Counted from the first letter of the stretch, positions 44,460 to 57,199 are shown. The stretch: DNA of 64,000 nucleotides from Buddleja alternifolia (GCA_019426215.1 CM033394.1:38624423-38688422), one strand, 5' to 3'. The notes: a model not told the origin generated them from the sequence alone. A program made the numbers and translations.

Positions 44460-46742
44460 TATCAAAGTAAACAAACTGGAAAAAGTATTAAGACTCTTCG
44501 ATATAATCAATGAGGAGGATACTTGTCTGGTGAGTTTTTGGATTATTTGAAAGAGAACGGAATTCTCTCTTAGTGGATGCTGCTTGGAACACCGCAATTA
44601 AACGAGATGTCTGAGCGGAGAAATCGAACGTTGCTCAATGATGATGTCCACAGATTTATCGACCTTATTTTGGGGATATGTTGTAGAAACGGATGCCTTT
44701 CTTTTAAATAGGTTACCGTCCAAAAGTGTGCATGACATACCATATAAGATGTGGTTTGATAAGCCACCCACGTACAAATATCTTAGGATATGGGGGTGCA
44801 ATGCCTATGTGAAGAAGCTAGTGGGAGATACAGCTAGTGGGAGATTAGTTGGACTTAAGGTCTATTTTATGTAGATTCATAGGATATCCTAAGGAATCCC
44901 ATGGATACTACTTCTATTACCCCTCAGAACAGAAGGTGATTGTCTCTAGGAATGTTGTCTTTCTAGTGAAAGAATTCTTCATGAAAGAAAGTGAGAAGGT
45001 AATAGATCTTGAGGAAACTCAAGATGCACAAGTCCCACCGACATTAGAGGAAAGACAAATTGAACCACAACGTGAAAATACACAAGTTCTACCTCCGAGA
45101 AGATCCGCAAGGATCACAAGACAACCTGAGAGATATTATGGACTTTTATTAAAGGCTAACGAGGATGGCCTCCCATTGGTTGAGAATCTAAAATCTTTTA
45201 GGGAGGCATCATCCGATAAGAACTCGAACAAATGGCTAGAATCCATGGAATCCGAAATAAAGTCCATGTACTCCAATAAGGCTTGGACGTTAGTAGATCC
45301 ACCGCCAGGCATTAAGGCTATTGGTTGCAAGTGGATATATAAACACAAAATTGGAGTAGATAGGAAGATAACAACCTTCAAAGCTCGCTTAGTGGAAAAA
45401 GGTTACACTCAAAGACACGGAGTCGATTATGAGGAAATTTTTTTGCCCATAGTGATGACTTAATCCATTAGGATACTTCTAGCTATATCTGCATATCTTG
45501 ACTATAAGATATGGCAAATGGATGTAGAGACGGATTTCCTGAATGGAAATATAGAAGATAAAATCTATATGGAACAGTAAGAGGGCTTTACGTCTAGTGG
45601 GAGTAAGCACAAGGTGTATAAACTGCAAAGATCAATTCCCGGTCTTATGCAGGCTTTCCAAAGTTGGAGGTTAGGATTCGATGAGGCCGTAAGAGGGTAT
45701 GAATACATCAAGAATGGTTATGAACCATGTGTGTATTGAAAGGTAAGTGGGAGTGCAACAAGTTTCTTGATTCATTATGTTAATGATATTCTACACATTG
45801 GAATTGACGTGGAAATGTCACAGTCAACTAAGCGGTGGTTATGAACCCAATTTCCCATGAAAGATATAAAAGAAGTTTCTTATGTTCTCGAAATGAGAAT
45901 ATGTCGAGACAGAGACTCTTCTAATCTGCGTATATAGATAGAGTCTTGACAAGGTTCAGGATGGGAGAATCCAAGAGAGGATTATTTCTGGTAAGATATG
46001 GGATTCAGCTTTCCAAGTCTATGTCCCCTAAGACGCTAGAGGAAAGAAAATCCATGTTAAGCATTCCCTACGTATCTGCAATAGGGAGCATAATGTATTC
46101 TATGTTATGTACAAGACCAGATGTGGCTTATACACTGAGTGTGACATGCTTTCAGTCCAACCCTGGATCGAAACATTGGACCGCCTTTAAGACGATACTT
46201 AAGTACCTAAGGCGTACTAAAGATCTCTTTTTGGTATATGGTGGAAGAAAATTAGAATTAGAGTGCCACACGGACTCTAGTTTCCAGTCGGATGTTGATG
46301 ACCTAAAATCTATTTCAGGGTTTGTGTTTATACTCAATGAAGAATATCAAGTTGGAACAGCCCCAAGCAGGAGACTACAACTGACTCTACCATGGAAGCT
46401 GAGTATATAGCAACTACAGAGGCAACAAAGGAGGTTGTTTAGATGCGAAACTTCATCCAGGAGCTGAAAGTAGTTTCATCCATTGTGAATCTCGTACAGA
46501 TGTACTGTGACAATAATGAGGTTATAGCTCTTGCAAAGGAGCCAAGGTCTCACCATCGGTCCAAGCATTTCCTCAGATGATTGTATCTGATTAGAGAAAT
46601 AGTAAATAGAGACGACGTTCAAATAGAACAAGTCGACTCAGCGGAAAACATAGCGGACCCTTTCGCCAAACCTCTAGGTCAAGAAGTATTTCAAGTACAT
46701 CTTGAGAAGATGGGACTAAAGTACATGGACAATCGGCTTTAG
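44460..46742 (+). pseudogene. copia pol remnant: integrase C-half, RT, RNase H
   Basis: Across several frames: integrase catalytic Glu region (GTPQLNEMSERRNRTLLN), FWGYVVETDAFLLNRLPSKS and the C-terminal YFYYPSEQKVIVSRNVVFL; RT from NKWLESMESEIKSMYSNKAW and KWIYKHKIGVDRKITTFKAR through QMDVETDFLNG to the active site YVNDILHIG, where the usual second residue pair DD reads ND; then RNase H with GSIMYSMLCTRPDVAY, STMEAEYIA and the terminal ADPFAKPL. Stops at about 45460, 45579, 45737 and 46440 and frame changes make it dead. The end GLKYMDNRL followed by a stop and a polypurine tract is typical of copia. Confidence 0.85.
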
Positions 46743-46762
46743 GACAAGTGGAAGATTGATAG

Positions 46763-47786
46763 TGTTAGTTGTCCGGTGAGCCATTGATCGGCTAGCTTAA
46801 AAGTTTGTAAACACTATGAAAGTCTTGTTTTATGAATATACAATCATTCAGTATTCTCTTTATCGTAATTGCTTATATAGTCTAGATAAAGATCTCTTGG
46901 ATTACATAGAGCTAGGGGAGTAGTGTGTGACTATGGAACACTCTTAAGGGTTGTAATCCTTAAACCTTGTTCCAAGTCATAAGAGACAATGAGATAAGGG
47001 ATATCATATTCTCGTCAAGACTTGTCTGTATATGTCATTCTCAAATGGGATAGTGTCTTGTTCCTTAGACAATGACCCGTCGGGTCAGTTCATAAATGGA
47101 AATTCACACTAGGGAGAAACATGGAATTGAATGACCCTTCAAGGACACCTAGTTGTTTCTGTGTCAAACTTGGATTCCTTCAATTTCGTAGTGTGAGGTT
47201 AATTCTTTAACCTGAGATGTCATGTCTGGAAAGGATACTACCCACTATACTTTGATATACACGTGCACTCGAAGACAGTCATACGGCAGTGTATGTTCTG
47301 TATAGTCTGGTAGTATAGCGGAATAGATGACTTTGGAAGGAATTCATCTAGGGCATTAAACCTGTATTTTCTACGCTGTTGCGAGAATCTAAATGATCGA
47401 TAAAAGCCTTTGATCAAAGCAAATGTCTTAGAAGGGGGATTGGTGGTCCCTGCTTAGAAGACTAGATCATTAGATGTCACAACACAGTCATATCTTCTAA
47501 GGTTATTAGGGTTTCTACCGTCGCCATACCCTGGACCATAGGCGGGAAAAAGATGAAGGGATTCGACTCACATGAAGATCGTAACGGAGATAGGCTTTGC
47601 TTTCTATCATTAACATCTAGGAATTCATGACGACGTTGCTAGACATCGATCCACGACCAATAGGTGCCTTGAATTAATATAGTGAAATTAGTTCAAGATT
47701 TAATTAATTATTTGGATAATTAATTTAGCCTACGGGAAAGGACTATTGCTAGCTTGTTAATGAGCCTAAGAGTTCACACACTTAAC
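46763..47786 (+). repeat. 3' LTR of the plus-strand copia element, truncated
   Basis: It starts TGTTAGTTGTCCGGTGAGCC after the polypurine tract and follows the 5' LTR for about 1.02 kb of its 1.76 kb. It stops at CACACACTTAACTAAGG, where unrelated sequence begins. Confidence 0.85.
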
Positions 47787-47861
47787 TAAGGGGTGTTGGG
47801 CTAAGCTTGTTTTAAAGAGCTTATAAGCTCTTCAACTTATAAGGTCTTAAAAAATAAGTTG
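47787..47861. mobile_element. fragment of a Tourist-like MITE
   Basis: GGTGTTGGGCTAAGCTTGTT and AGCTTATAAGCTCTTCAACTT resemble the ends of a common plant MITE group with TTGGNTAAGCTTATAAGC motifs. Only one end is present. Confidence 0.4.
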
Positions 47862-48440
47862 GGGTTCCCTTATGATGTGGATCGAAATAGGTTCTTGGGC
47901 CAAGCGAGTAGTCCAACACGGTTAGGGGCGCAAGCCCAATAGCATCACGGACTCGGATCCCCTTTACAAGATATCATGGTCAGGTCTGTCCAGCTGGAGG
48001 TTCGCTCGGTCCTGACCTGTACAGGTAGATCATTCTATATATGGCAAGCCTGGAGCAAGATCCGACAAAAATCAATCAGGAGATATACTTACCATATCCG
48101 GACTTACGGAGGTCATGCCGACCGACCTGCCAATTATACCTTTAAAGATATAGCCCAAGATGGAAGGATCATGATTTATTCTACTTTCCAATGTACATTT
48201 AGGAATAGTTGACTTACCTTTTTATCCACCCCATCATAAACTTGTATATATGTCAACTCCAAACGCTAATGAAAGGATCGAGTCTTTTACCCCGTGGACG
48301 TAGGTCATATTTTGGCCGAACCACGTATATCTTGTGTCATTTTTACTATTTTTTACGTGCTTTATACTATATTATTATATAATATATCACATATTATCAT
48401 TGGCGTTCCCACACACATCAATTAGCACCGTCTGGGGAAG
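47862..48440 (+). repeat. 5' LTR end and primer-site region of the Tat element
   Basis: Non-coding; contains a tandem pair of GGTCNTGACC/CTGTACAGGT-like motifs and ends ATTAGCACCGTCTGGGGAAG, a decayed form of the GGCGCCGTCTGTGGGGA text that follows the LTR in plant Tat elements. The left edge of the LTR is unclear, so it may be truncated. Confidence 0.6.
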
Positions 48441-48512
48441 TTCTAAGCAAAATAAGACGTGAGGTAAGTCTATTTTTCGCAAAAAAAATTTCTTTAACAT
48501 TAACATTTTGCA

Positions 48513-49395
48513 ATGGCAGCGGAAGATATGTTAATGATAGAAAATCCGATCGAAAATGGAGGAAATGGGAAGAAGACGATGTTTTCCCCATTTGGGATTG
48601 AGCAGGCCACACTTGCAACTCTGGCCAACCTGGTAAAGTGATTGGAGGATGACCTGTAGAACTAAGAAGGCGACAACTCTCTAGGAGGGCAAACAAGAGG
48701 GAAACATGTCTCTCCTCAAAGTGTACTTGATCTGGAGCAATTCATGGGAAGAATCGAAGGTGTCATTAATAAAGTTGTTAATAAGGTAGTAAGTTCTAAA
48801 CTTGCAGGCATGCCAGATCTGGCGCAGAAGGATGACTTGGCTTTACTCCTCTCGAGGGGCACACCCAAGGTGGGAAACGCGGAGATAGGGGTAATGGTAA
48901 CGTTATCCCTGATGGCAGTTCAGGTAAGTCGGTGGAACGACCTGAAGGCCTAAAACAAGACTGAGGAAAGGATGACAACGTGCCTCCAAAAAAGTACTTA
49001 GCGCCAGAGGGGTGCTATATGCGCCGCCTAGACCTGGAAGGTTGGGTCCCCCAACCTAAATTCCATAAAGAACAACCGCAAGAGGAAAAGTCATATCTCC
49101 AGATACAGCACTCATGTAATGATATACCTGGGAAGGATGACCTGCATAAACGACAAGCACGAGTCGGTACAAAACATGACAAAGAGCTCGAGGATGATGC
49201 TAGTAGTTATGTCTCTGCACGATCTGGGTGGGTAGATCATGCCATGAAAGAAAAAAAAAGCACAATTGGAGCAAATGGAGGAAATAGCAAGACAAATGGA
49301 AGACCTAAAGAGTAAGGCGATAGGAAGCCGGACCTCAGCAGATCGAGGCATTCCATTTACAGATTTCATTACAAATGAGGAACTACCAAGGGACT
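48513..49395 (+). pseudogene. Tat gag, N-terminal part
   Basis: ATG 48513 opens a gag start (MAAEDMLMIENPIENGG) broken by stops. Further right is a probable coiled coil, AQLEQMEEIARQMEDLKSKA, reached after a frameshift in the A run at 49251-49259, then the conserved plant gypsy gag block IPFTDFITNEELPRD just before the LINE insertion. The frame continues after the LINE at 54185. Confidence 0.75.
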
Positions 49396-49412
49396 AACGT
49401 GCGCTGTTGGCC

Positions 49413-50717
49413 ATGGACAAGAGGAAGAAACCAGTAGAGGCGACCACACAGTCACATCAGTAGCATCTCGTGGAGAAACGGAATGAAATGGGGGAGCCTG
49501 AAAAGGGGCAATTAGGGCAAAATTACCTGGGGGATCTTGAGGCGCTATTACAACAAACACAAATCCAGGCGTTACAAACTGAACAAAACTCGGAAGTGGT
49601 TCAAGCGATTGAGAAGTGTCTTCTGACAGTTCAAGTAGGGGGCGCTGAATTAGTCAGTAAACAACAAAGCAGTCCGGCCGGAAAAGGTAAGTAGAATCAT
49701 GAAAAAGCGGGAACAGTTTGGGACACTTTTGATATCACAAAATTGAGAGGGGCTGGTTGTAAACTCAACTATTTAGAGCCGGAATCGAAGAATGGGAAGA
49801 CTATAGGGCGAATTGTGGAAGAAGATGTCCAGACTTAGATTGAATACTGGAATTCCGCCGTGGTTTGCTATATTCTTGGGGCGAACCCACCATTCCCAGT
49901 CATCAATGGCTACGTAAGGAGAGTTTGGGGTAAGTTTGGTATTGATAAACTTCTAATGAAACAGAATGGTATGTTTATTGTGAGGTTTCATACTGTTGAA
50001 AATAGGGATATTGTATTGCAGCAGGGTGTGTTTCACTTTGATGGAAAACCTGTCATAATAGCTCCGTGGACAGATAACTACAACTATACTAAGAGTAATA
50101 TTGAGAGAATCCCTGTGTGGATTCGTCTGGAACACTTGGATCTCAAATATTGGAGTTGCAAGTCTCTGAGTAAGATTGCTAATCTAGTAGGAACACCTAT
50201 CTTAGCTGACCAAATAACAATACAAAAAGAGCGTATTCAGTATGCTAGATTATTAGTGGAAGTGGATACACAAAATATGCCTGATTTAGTATACTTTGAA
50301 AATGAACGTGGGATTGTAATGGAGCAGAAAGTAAGCTATGAGTGGAAGCCTACACTGTGCAACTTTTGTAAGAACTATGGGCATGCAAAACCAGTTTGTA
50401 AGAAAAGAAAAGGGAAACAGATTTGGGTTCCAAAAGCAAATCTAGGTCAGGTAGCACAAGAGAATCCCAGTGACAGATCAGATGCAGGGGTTGTCATAAA
50501 CAGTGGACTCACTCAGAATTCTGATCAGGGAAAACAGAAGGAGACAAAATGGCTAACAGTAAATAGAAGTGGGAAAAAGACAAGAGAGGGGGTAGTTATG
50601 CCAAATAGCAATGAACAGGCTACTACTAGTCAAAGTGCACAAGAGTTTGAACAAGGCCCAGGGTTAGTGACTATCTTGGTTGCTGATTATGGAAAACATC
50701 GGAGCATGGAATATTAG
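49413..50717 (+). pseudogene. LINE ORF1 (DUF4283-type RNA-binding protein), three nonsense codons
   Basis: One frame runs from ATG 49413 to the stop at 50715-50717, interrupted by three TAG codons at 49461, 49692 and 49836 and no frameshift. An acidic/Gln-rich N-terminus (LEALLQQTQIQAL) is followed by the plant DUF4283 domain (VCYILGANPPFPVINGYVRR, MFIVRFHTVENRD, PVWIRLEHLDLKYW) and a zinc knuckle CNFCKNYGHAKPVCK near residue 320, then a basic tail. In plant L1 elements ORF1 binds the element RNA. It overlaps ORF2 by about 29 bases. Confidence 0.87.
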
Positions 50718-53700
50718 AGGGCTAAATAGCCCTGGTAGGCAGAGAGAAGTGCAAGCTCTCTACAATAAATATGGGTTGGGTTTATTGGGAATATTGGAAC
50801 ACAAGATAAAGCATAAAAATTATGAGCAAGTTTATAACAGGATAGCTAATGGATGGGGTAGTGTTACTAATCATAATGAAATCCCCAGGGGGAGAATTTG
50901 GATCATCTGGAAGAAAGAGTCCTATGACATTACAGTGCTTAAGTCTACCCCCCAACTTATTCACTGTAAAGTTTATCATCTCACTACTCAGAAAAACCTT
51001 GTGTTCTCTTTTGTGTACGCATTCAATCATGTACAAGAGAGGAAGGCTTTATGGGAAGATTTAAAGGAGGAGATGACTAACATAACTACACCTTGGTTAG
51101 TCCTGGGTGATTTTAATACTGTCCTTAATGAGACTGACAGAATTGGAGGGGCCCCGATATCTGTTAATGAAACAGTAGATTTTAAGGATTGTATAGATTG
51201 TTGTGAATTGGAAGAAATGAGATGAGCAAGCCATACTTTCACTTGGAACAACTGTCATGAACCGGGAAATAGAATTTATTCATGAATAGACAGGGTGCTA
51301 GTGAACTATCTATGGTGTATAGAGTTCCCAGCAGTAGTAGAAACTTTTGTAGCAGCGGGGGTTTCTGATCATAGCCCAATAATTATCAACTTCAAGTTGC
51401 ATCTACAGAAAAGAAGGGTGCCCTTTAAATACTTTAATATGTGGGTTGGGGTACCACAATTTAAAGCAGCAGTGGAGGGGATTTGGAAATAACATATTAT
51501 AGGAAGGAGAATGTACCAAGTGACTCAAAAATTAAAGTTGCTCAAAGGGCCACTCAAACAACTTAATAAGGCACTATTTATTGATGTGGACAAACAAGTT
51601 GAATTGGCCCGAGCTCAATTGTATGAAGTCCAAGATAAACTTCAGAATGATCCTTTGAATACTATGATACAATTGCAAGAACAGGAAGCTCTAAAACAGT
51701 TGCAGGAAAAGGCTATTGCGCTTGACAAGTTTTATCAACAGAAATCCAAGGCTAACTGGATCACCTTTGGCGACCAAAACACTAGGTATTTCCACTTGTG
51801 TTTGAAAAAGAGGCACTATAGAAATAGGGTGGTGTCTATTACTGATGAGGAGGGGGACTCTCTTGACAGAGTACAATGTAGTTGTTGAGCACTTCATTGA
51901 TTATTACAAAGATATTTTGGGCAGGAGTAAAGTAAGAACACATTCAGAGCACATTGTGTTTGAAGCAGGGCCTAGACTAACAGTGGAGCACCAGTTAGAG
52001 ATGATCAAACCCTTTAGCAACGATGAGGTTAAAACGGCACTGTTCTGTATCAATAGCAACAAGAGCCCAAGCCCAGATGGTTATGGGAGTGATTTCTTTA
52101 AACAAGCTTGGGGAATAGTTGGAGATGAGGTAACAGCAGCAATTCTGGACTTCTTCAAAGATGGTTAGATGTTGAAGCAGCTCAATAGTACATTGCTAGC
52201 ACTTGTGCCAAAAGTGGAGAACCCTACTCAGGCAAGTGAATATAGACCAATTTCCTGCTGCAATACCATATATAAATGCATTTCAAAGCTACTCACTAGT
52301 AGATTAGCAGTAGTTCTTCTTTATCTGGTTAATGAGAACCAAGGAGCTTTTGTGAAGGATAGGTCTATAATTGATAATGTGCTCATAAGCCAAGACCTTA
52401 TAAGGTTGTATAATAGGAAGAATGTGTCCCCAAGATGCCTGATGAAAATCGACATAAAAAAAGCTTATGATTCTGTTCCCTCAGAAATTCAGTAATTGGG
52501 TGATGGAGTGTATTAAAACTGTTAGCTTCTCTTTGGTGATTAATGGGGAAAGCCATGGTTTTTTTAGTGGACAGAGGCAGATAAGACAAGGGGATCCTGT
52601 TTCGCCCTTATTATTTGTTCTAATTATGGAATATTTGACTAGAAGCCTCAAAATTGCAGCTATGCACAATGGTTTCAGATTCCATCCAGCTTGCAAGAAC
52701 TTGAAGTTGACAAACATCTGTTTCGCAGATGATTTGATGTTATTTTGTAAGGCCTCAAAACAATCAGTGACAACCTTATGGGATCAGTTTCAAAAATTCT
52801 CTGCTACACAGGGCTTTATGCTAATCAAGGGAAATCCAGCATGTATGTTAGAGGGGTGTCGCAAGAGAGTAAACATGAATTATTGCACATAACTGGCTTT
52901 AGGGAGGGACAGTTTCCTATACGTTATTTGGGGATGCCTCTCTCACCTACCAAATGGTCCAAAATGGATTGTTAGATTTTATTAGACAAAATGGCTGCAC
53001 GACTTACTTGTTGGGCTTCCAGAAATCTTTCCTATGCAGGTAAAACCTAATTGATCAATTCTGTACTGTTATCTCTACATGTGTATTGGTCTTCTATGTT
53101 TTTGTTGCCCCAAGCAGTGATGAAACAAATAGAACAAAAGTGTAGAGAGTTTCTGTGGGGGAAAAAGGAAAATCAAACAAAAATAGCTCTTATAAATTGG
53201 GATAGTATCTGTGTTAAGAAAAAGTATGGTGGGTTAAATGTCAAAAACTGTAAGCTTTGGAATATTGCTGCTGTTGGGAAACAAGTGTGGGCTCTTTCTC
53301 AAAAGAAAGACACACTTTGGGTAAAATGGATTAGTAGTGTGTATCTCAAGTCAAATGATTTTTGGGATTATAGTCTACCTTTGGACAGTAGCTGGGCCTG
53401 GAGGAAAATAAACACTCTCAAACTCAAACCGAGGGCTGGTTTTGATAATAATAGATGGACTTTCACAAAAGCAGGGGTGTACACCATTCAGAGTGCCTAT
53501 GAGTGGCTTCAAGGCACTAAGGAAGAGTTTAAGGGGGCACATATTGCATGGAACCGATTAAACATCCCGAAGCATTCCTTTATTACTTGGCTGGCTTTAC
53601 ATAGAAGATTACTAACACGAGAAAAACTAGGTAAGTTTGTGTTATTGCCTGACTGTAATTGCTTACTTTGTGGGTCTGTGGTGGAATCTGTAGATCACTT

Positions 53701-54046
53701 GTTTTTCGGATGTGTGTGGGCACATTCAGCTATTCAATGTGTTATGCAATGGTTGAATGTAAGAAATTGCCCTGGCCAGTTTGGAAGATGGTGGAGATGG
53801 CTAACTTTTGCCTTCAAGAGTTGGAAATTCAAACAAAAAATATTAATCGCAGGAGTGGTGGGGATCATTTATAAAGTGTGGGAAGAGAGGAATAGGAGCC
53901 TGTTTTCTCACATTGAGAGATCCTGAAGCTCTGTTGTTGAGGATTTGAAAAGAGATTTATGCATTCGGCTCAAAGGCTGCAATACAAAGAAGATGACAAA
54001 TAGAGATAGGATTTACATGGATATCATTTCACATAGTCACTTGTGA
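50689..54046 (+). pseudogene. LINE ORF2 (endonuclease, reverse transcriptase, zf-RVT), broken
   Basis: Start ATG 50689 (MENIGAWNIRGLNSPGRQRE). The apurinic-type endonuclease has ILEHKIK, WLVLGDFNTVL and VSDHSPI. RT blocks follow: ISCCNTIYKCISKLL, GAFVKDRSIIDNVL, KIDIKKAYDSV, QIRQGDPVSPLLF and the active site CFADDLMLF at about 52718-52745. Then the GMPLSPTKW block, the WGKKENQTKIALINW region and a C-terminal zf-RVT domain (TKAGVYTIQSAYEWL, CNCLLCGSVVESVDHLFFGC). The last stop is 54044-54046. Stops at 51223, about 51284, 51490, 52166, 52971 and 53924 and at least three frame changes (near 51840, 52470 and 52770) make it dead. Length would be near 1120 codons, normal for plant L1 ORF2. Confidence 0.88.
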
Positions 54047-54178
54047 TAGTGGTATGGCTCCAAGGTGATGGTTTTACACACACAAAGCATACTGTTTTAT
54101 GTGTATTGTTGTGTGGTGGCAAGTTGTAAATGATGCTTGTTGGTAATAAAGTTCTTACTTTACACCCAAAAAAAAAAA

Positions 54179-55350
54179 GGGACTTCAGGATCTAGTCCAT
54201 TGCACTTTACGATGGAACTATGGATCCAGAGGACCACTTGTATACCTTTCGTAATTATGCTTTGCTACATAGGTACTTCAATGCTATCAAATGCAAGGTG
54301 TTCTTGTGTACCTTAGCCAAGTCTGCACAACAGTGGTTCAACCAACTCCAGGAGAGATCCATCAGATCTTTTTCGGAGTTCAGCTTAAAATTCTTACACT
54401 AATTCTCCAGTAGCAAGCGTCATGAGAAGACTCCCTTGAGTCTATTCAGCATCAAGCAAAAAGAAGATGAAACCTTACGTGTATATGTCAAACGTTTCAA
54501 CGCCGCAACACTAGAAACACCGGCCGCGATATCAGACCTGAAGGCAAGCACTTTCACAACAAGGTTAAAGGAGGGTGACCTCTTCAAGTCGTTAACCAAG
54601 AGGCCTGCCCTGAGTTTTAACGAGTTGCTCGCCAGAGCTGAAAAATATGTCAACTTAGAGGACGTACACATGATGAGAAGGGCCGAGCAAAAGAAAAAAA
54701 GCAGGAGGAGGGCAACAAACATAAACAGCGAAAAGAAGAGAGAGATAGTTGGGATCCCAGCTCAACACGTATGGTACCACCAGCTCCAGGTGCACCCAGA
54801 TCCCGATGCATACCTATGAGGGAAAATTGGAGTGACCATTTGATAGCTGTGGAGGTAAAAAATCTGATCCAATGGCTCGAAGGTGCAGATCAAGAGCCCA
54901 AGAATCCCCCCAAGTGCACTCTTTTGCAGATACCATTGCAACTATAGACATGATACGGATGAGTGCCCACAATTGATCAATGAAATCCAGCGTCTAGCCA
55001 AAATGAGTTACTTGAAGAAATATGTCATAGACACTCACAAAGCAAGCAATTCAGCCCCAGCCCGAGAGGATCATACCTGGAGGGGTCGAGGTAGAGGATG
55101 GCGAGGCGGAAGAACCGTATCTGCAGGTAAAGGGAACTTCTCTCAGCAAATTAATACAACACCAACTCCAGGGGCAACACCTATGGAAGCCAACAATAAC
55201 AATCGAGCAACTATTCACATTATATCAGTAGGCCGGCGAAATGAAGCGAAGCATAAGGAGACAAACGAGGAATGTAGAGACTCAACCCGCATTCTTTATG
55301 AACGTCAACCATACCCAACCTTGGCGAGAAATACAATTTGGACCTGAAGA
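54179..55350 (+). pseudogene. Tat gag, C-terminal part
   Basis: The plant Retrotrans_gag domain resumes: YDGTMDPEDHLYTF, LAKSAQQWFNQL, FSEFSLKFLH then a TAA at about 54400 and continuing in frame with EDETLRVYVKRFNAATLE and RPALSFNELLARAEKYVN. A second frame carries NWSDHLIAVEVKNLIQWLEG, and then CRYHCNYRHDTDEC, a Cys/His knuckle, followed by an RGRG-type tail. It forms the capsid part of the element; stops and one frame change break it. Confidence 0.82.
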
Positions 55351-55770
55351 TGCCCAAGTTATACAAACACCTCATTGTGACGCATTGGTAATAACTGCTG
55401 TTATAGCAAACTACGATGTACAAAGGATCTTCGTGGACACCGCCAGCTCGGTAGATATTTTATTCTACCAAGCATTCGAACAGATGAATCTAGGAGTAGG
55501 CAAGATGGAGGCCATGCGTACTGTGTTGTTTGGTTTTTTAGGGGAAGCGGTGCAACCCATGGGTATTATTTCATTACCCCTCTCTCTCCTTAGGAGAAGG
55601 TCCTAAAAAAGTAACGAAGCTAACCAGATTTTTGGTCGTGGATATCCCCTCGGCCTATAATGTGATACTGGGCAGACCTGCACTGGTCCTGTTCAAAGCA
55701 GTGGTTACAATACCACATATGGAGATCACGTTCCAAATGATCAACGTAGTAGGATAAGTATCTGGTAATC
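55350..55770 (+). pseudogene. Tat aspartic protease
   Basis: Active-site motif FVDTASSVDILF (usual VDTGSSADIL) at about 55427-55465, then FLVVDIPSAYNVILGRPAL in the next frame at about 55628-55690, the ILGRP flap-side block typical of gypsy proteases. A frameshift at about 55600 separates the halves. Confidence 0.82.
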
Positions 55771-55859
55771 AACATCAATCTAAGAAGTGCTACCTAGCCT
55801 CTATTAAGCAAGGAGAGAAGCTAAATAAAGACAAAAAGCGCAAACCTGAACCGATAGAG

Positions 55860-57195
55860 GTAGAGGACAAAGAAATCGCTAAGAAGATGGTGTCGTCACA
55901 TGTAGAGCCAGTAGGAGAACTTATGAGTGTAGAACTCCTACCTGGAGATATGGAAAAGACGATCAAAATAGGATCGCATTTGAGTCCCGACCTGAAGGAT
56001 GAACTAGTAGCCATGTTGCGAAAGCATTCGGATGTCTTCTCCTGGTCAGCTAATGACCTGGTGGGAATTGCCCCAACAGTCATACAACATCACCTGAACG
56101 TAGACCCTAGTGCAAACCCAATCATCCAGGAAAAGTACGCCATTATCAAAGCAGAGATCGATAAGTTACTCAAAGCCAAGCACATTGCGGAAATACAGTT
56201 CCCCAAATGGATATCCAACGTAGTCCTGGTACCTAAAGGCGGATCAAAATGGAGAATGTGTATCTACTTCCGCGACCTAAACAGTGCCTGTCCTAAGGAT
56301 CATTATCCCTTACCAAGGATAGACTAGTTGGTGGATGCCATAGATAGATACGAGTTATTAAGCACTATGGATGCACATAGTGGGTATTTCCAAATGCCTT
56401 TAGCTGAGGAACACCAAAGGAAAGTCAGCTTCATCACCTCCTTCGGCACCTTTTGTTACATAGTCATGCCTTTCGGTCTAAAAAATGCCGGAGCTACATA
56501 CCAAAGGCTTGTAGACATGATGTTTCGAGAACAAATGGGAAAGAACATCGAAGTATATGTAGATGACATGGTAGTCAAGAGTCGCATTGCCAGCACTCAT
56601 GTACAAAACCTGGAAGAAACCTTAGAAACACTTCGGGGATATAGGATGAAGCTGAACCCAGCCAAGTGTGCATTTGGAATTAAGGGGGGGAGGAGAGTTC
56701 CTAGGGTACATGGTCATGGAAAAAGGTATAGAGGCTAATCCTGCAAAGATCAAGGCTATCCAAGATATGGTGGCACCTAGAAATGTGAATGAAGTACAAA
56801 GGTTGAATGGGAGAATCACAGCTCTAAGTCGTTTTATATCCAAATCAACAGAAAAGAGTTTACCATTTTTCAAGATATTCCGCAAGGTGGACCATTTCAA
56901 TTGGACCCTGGAATGTCAGCAAGCTTTTGAGGACCTCAAGGCGTACCTGAGCTAGACACCGCTCCTTGCTAAACCTATGCAGGGCAAGCCATTGGTGATC
57001 TACCTAGCTGTGGCGGACCGAGCTGTCAGCACAGTCCTAGTCCGGGAGGAAGACAAAATAGAGAAACCCTTGTACTACGTCAGCAAAGTACTTTCAGATG
57101 TCGAGTCTCGACATCCGGACATCAAAAAGATGGCATTGGCATTAGTCATTACAGCAAGAAGACTCAAACCCTATTTTTTGACATATCATTGTAAA
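55860..57195 (+). pseudogene. Tat reverse transcriptase and first RNase H
   Basis: RT blocks in order: HSDVFSWSANDLVGI, QFPKWISNVVLVPK, KWRMCIYFRDLNSACPKDHY, then a TAG at 56325, ELLSTMDAHSGYFQMPLAEE, FGLKNAGATYQRLVDMMF and the intact active site EVYVDDMVVKS at about 56550-56580. A frameshift in the G run at 56683-56690 leads to EFLGYMV; RNase H follows with PLVIYLAVADRAVSTVLVRE and SRHPDIKKMALALVITARRL. A TAG at about 56953 lies between them. Catalytic RT residues are intact, the gene is not. Confidence 0.88.
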
Positions 57196-57199
57196 GACT

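Larger units (their letters stand above)
40880..47786 (+). mobile_element. copia LTR retrotransposon, plus strand, gag deleted, 3' LTR truncated
   Basis: 5' LTR 40880-42639, primer site 42641-42653, leader to about 44290, partial integrase through RNase H (44460-46742), polypurine tract (GGACAAGTGGAAGATTGA, about 46742-46759) and a 3' LTR from 46763 that breaks off at 47786. Gag, protease and the N-terminal half of integrase are missing. It is the same family as the minus-strand element at 31326-40522. Confidence 0.87.
49396..54178 (+). mobile_element. full-length L1-type LINE inserted in Tat gag
   Basis: 4.78 kb from AACGTGCGCTG to a poly-A run (54168-54178). AAGGGACT occurs on both sides (49388-49395 and 54177-54184), an insertion duplication whose first two A's could belong to the tail. 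Removing the LINE with one copy joins ELPRD to the next gag codons in frame. It encodes ORF1 (DUF4283 and zinc knuckle) and ORF2 (endonuclease, RT, zf-RVT), both with stops. Confidence 0.9.
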
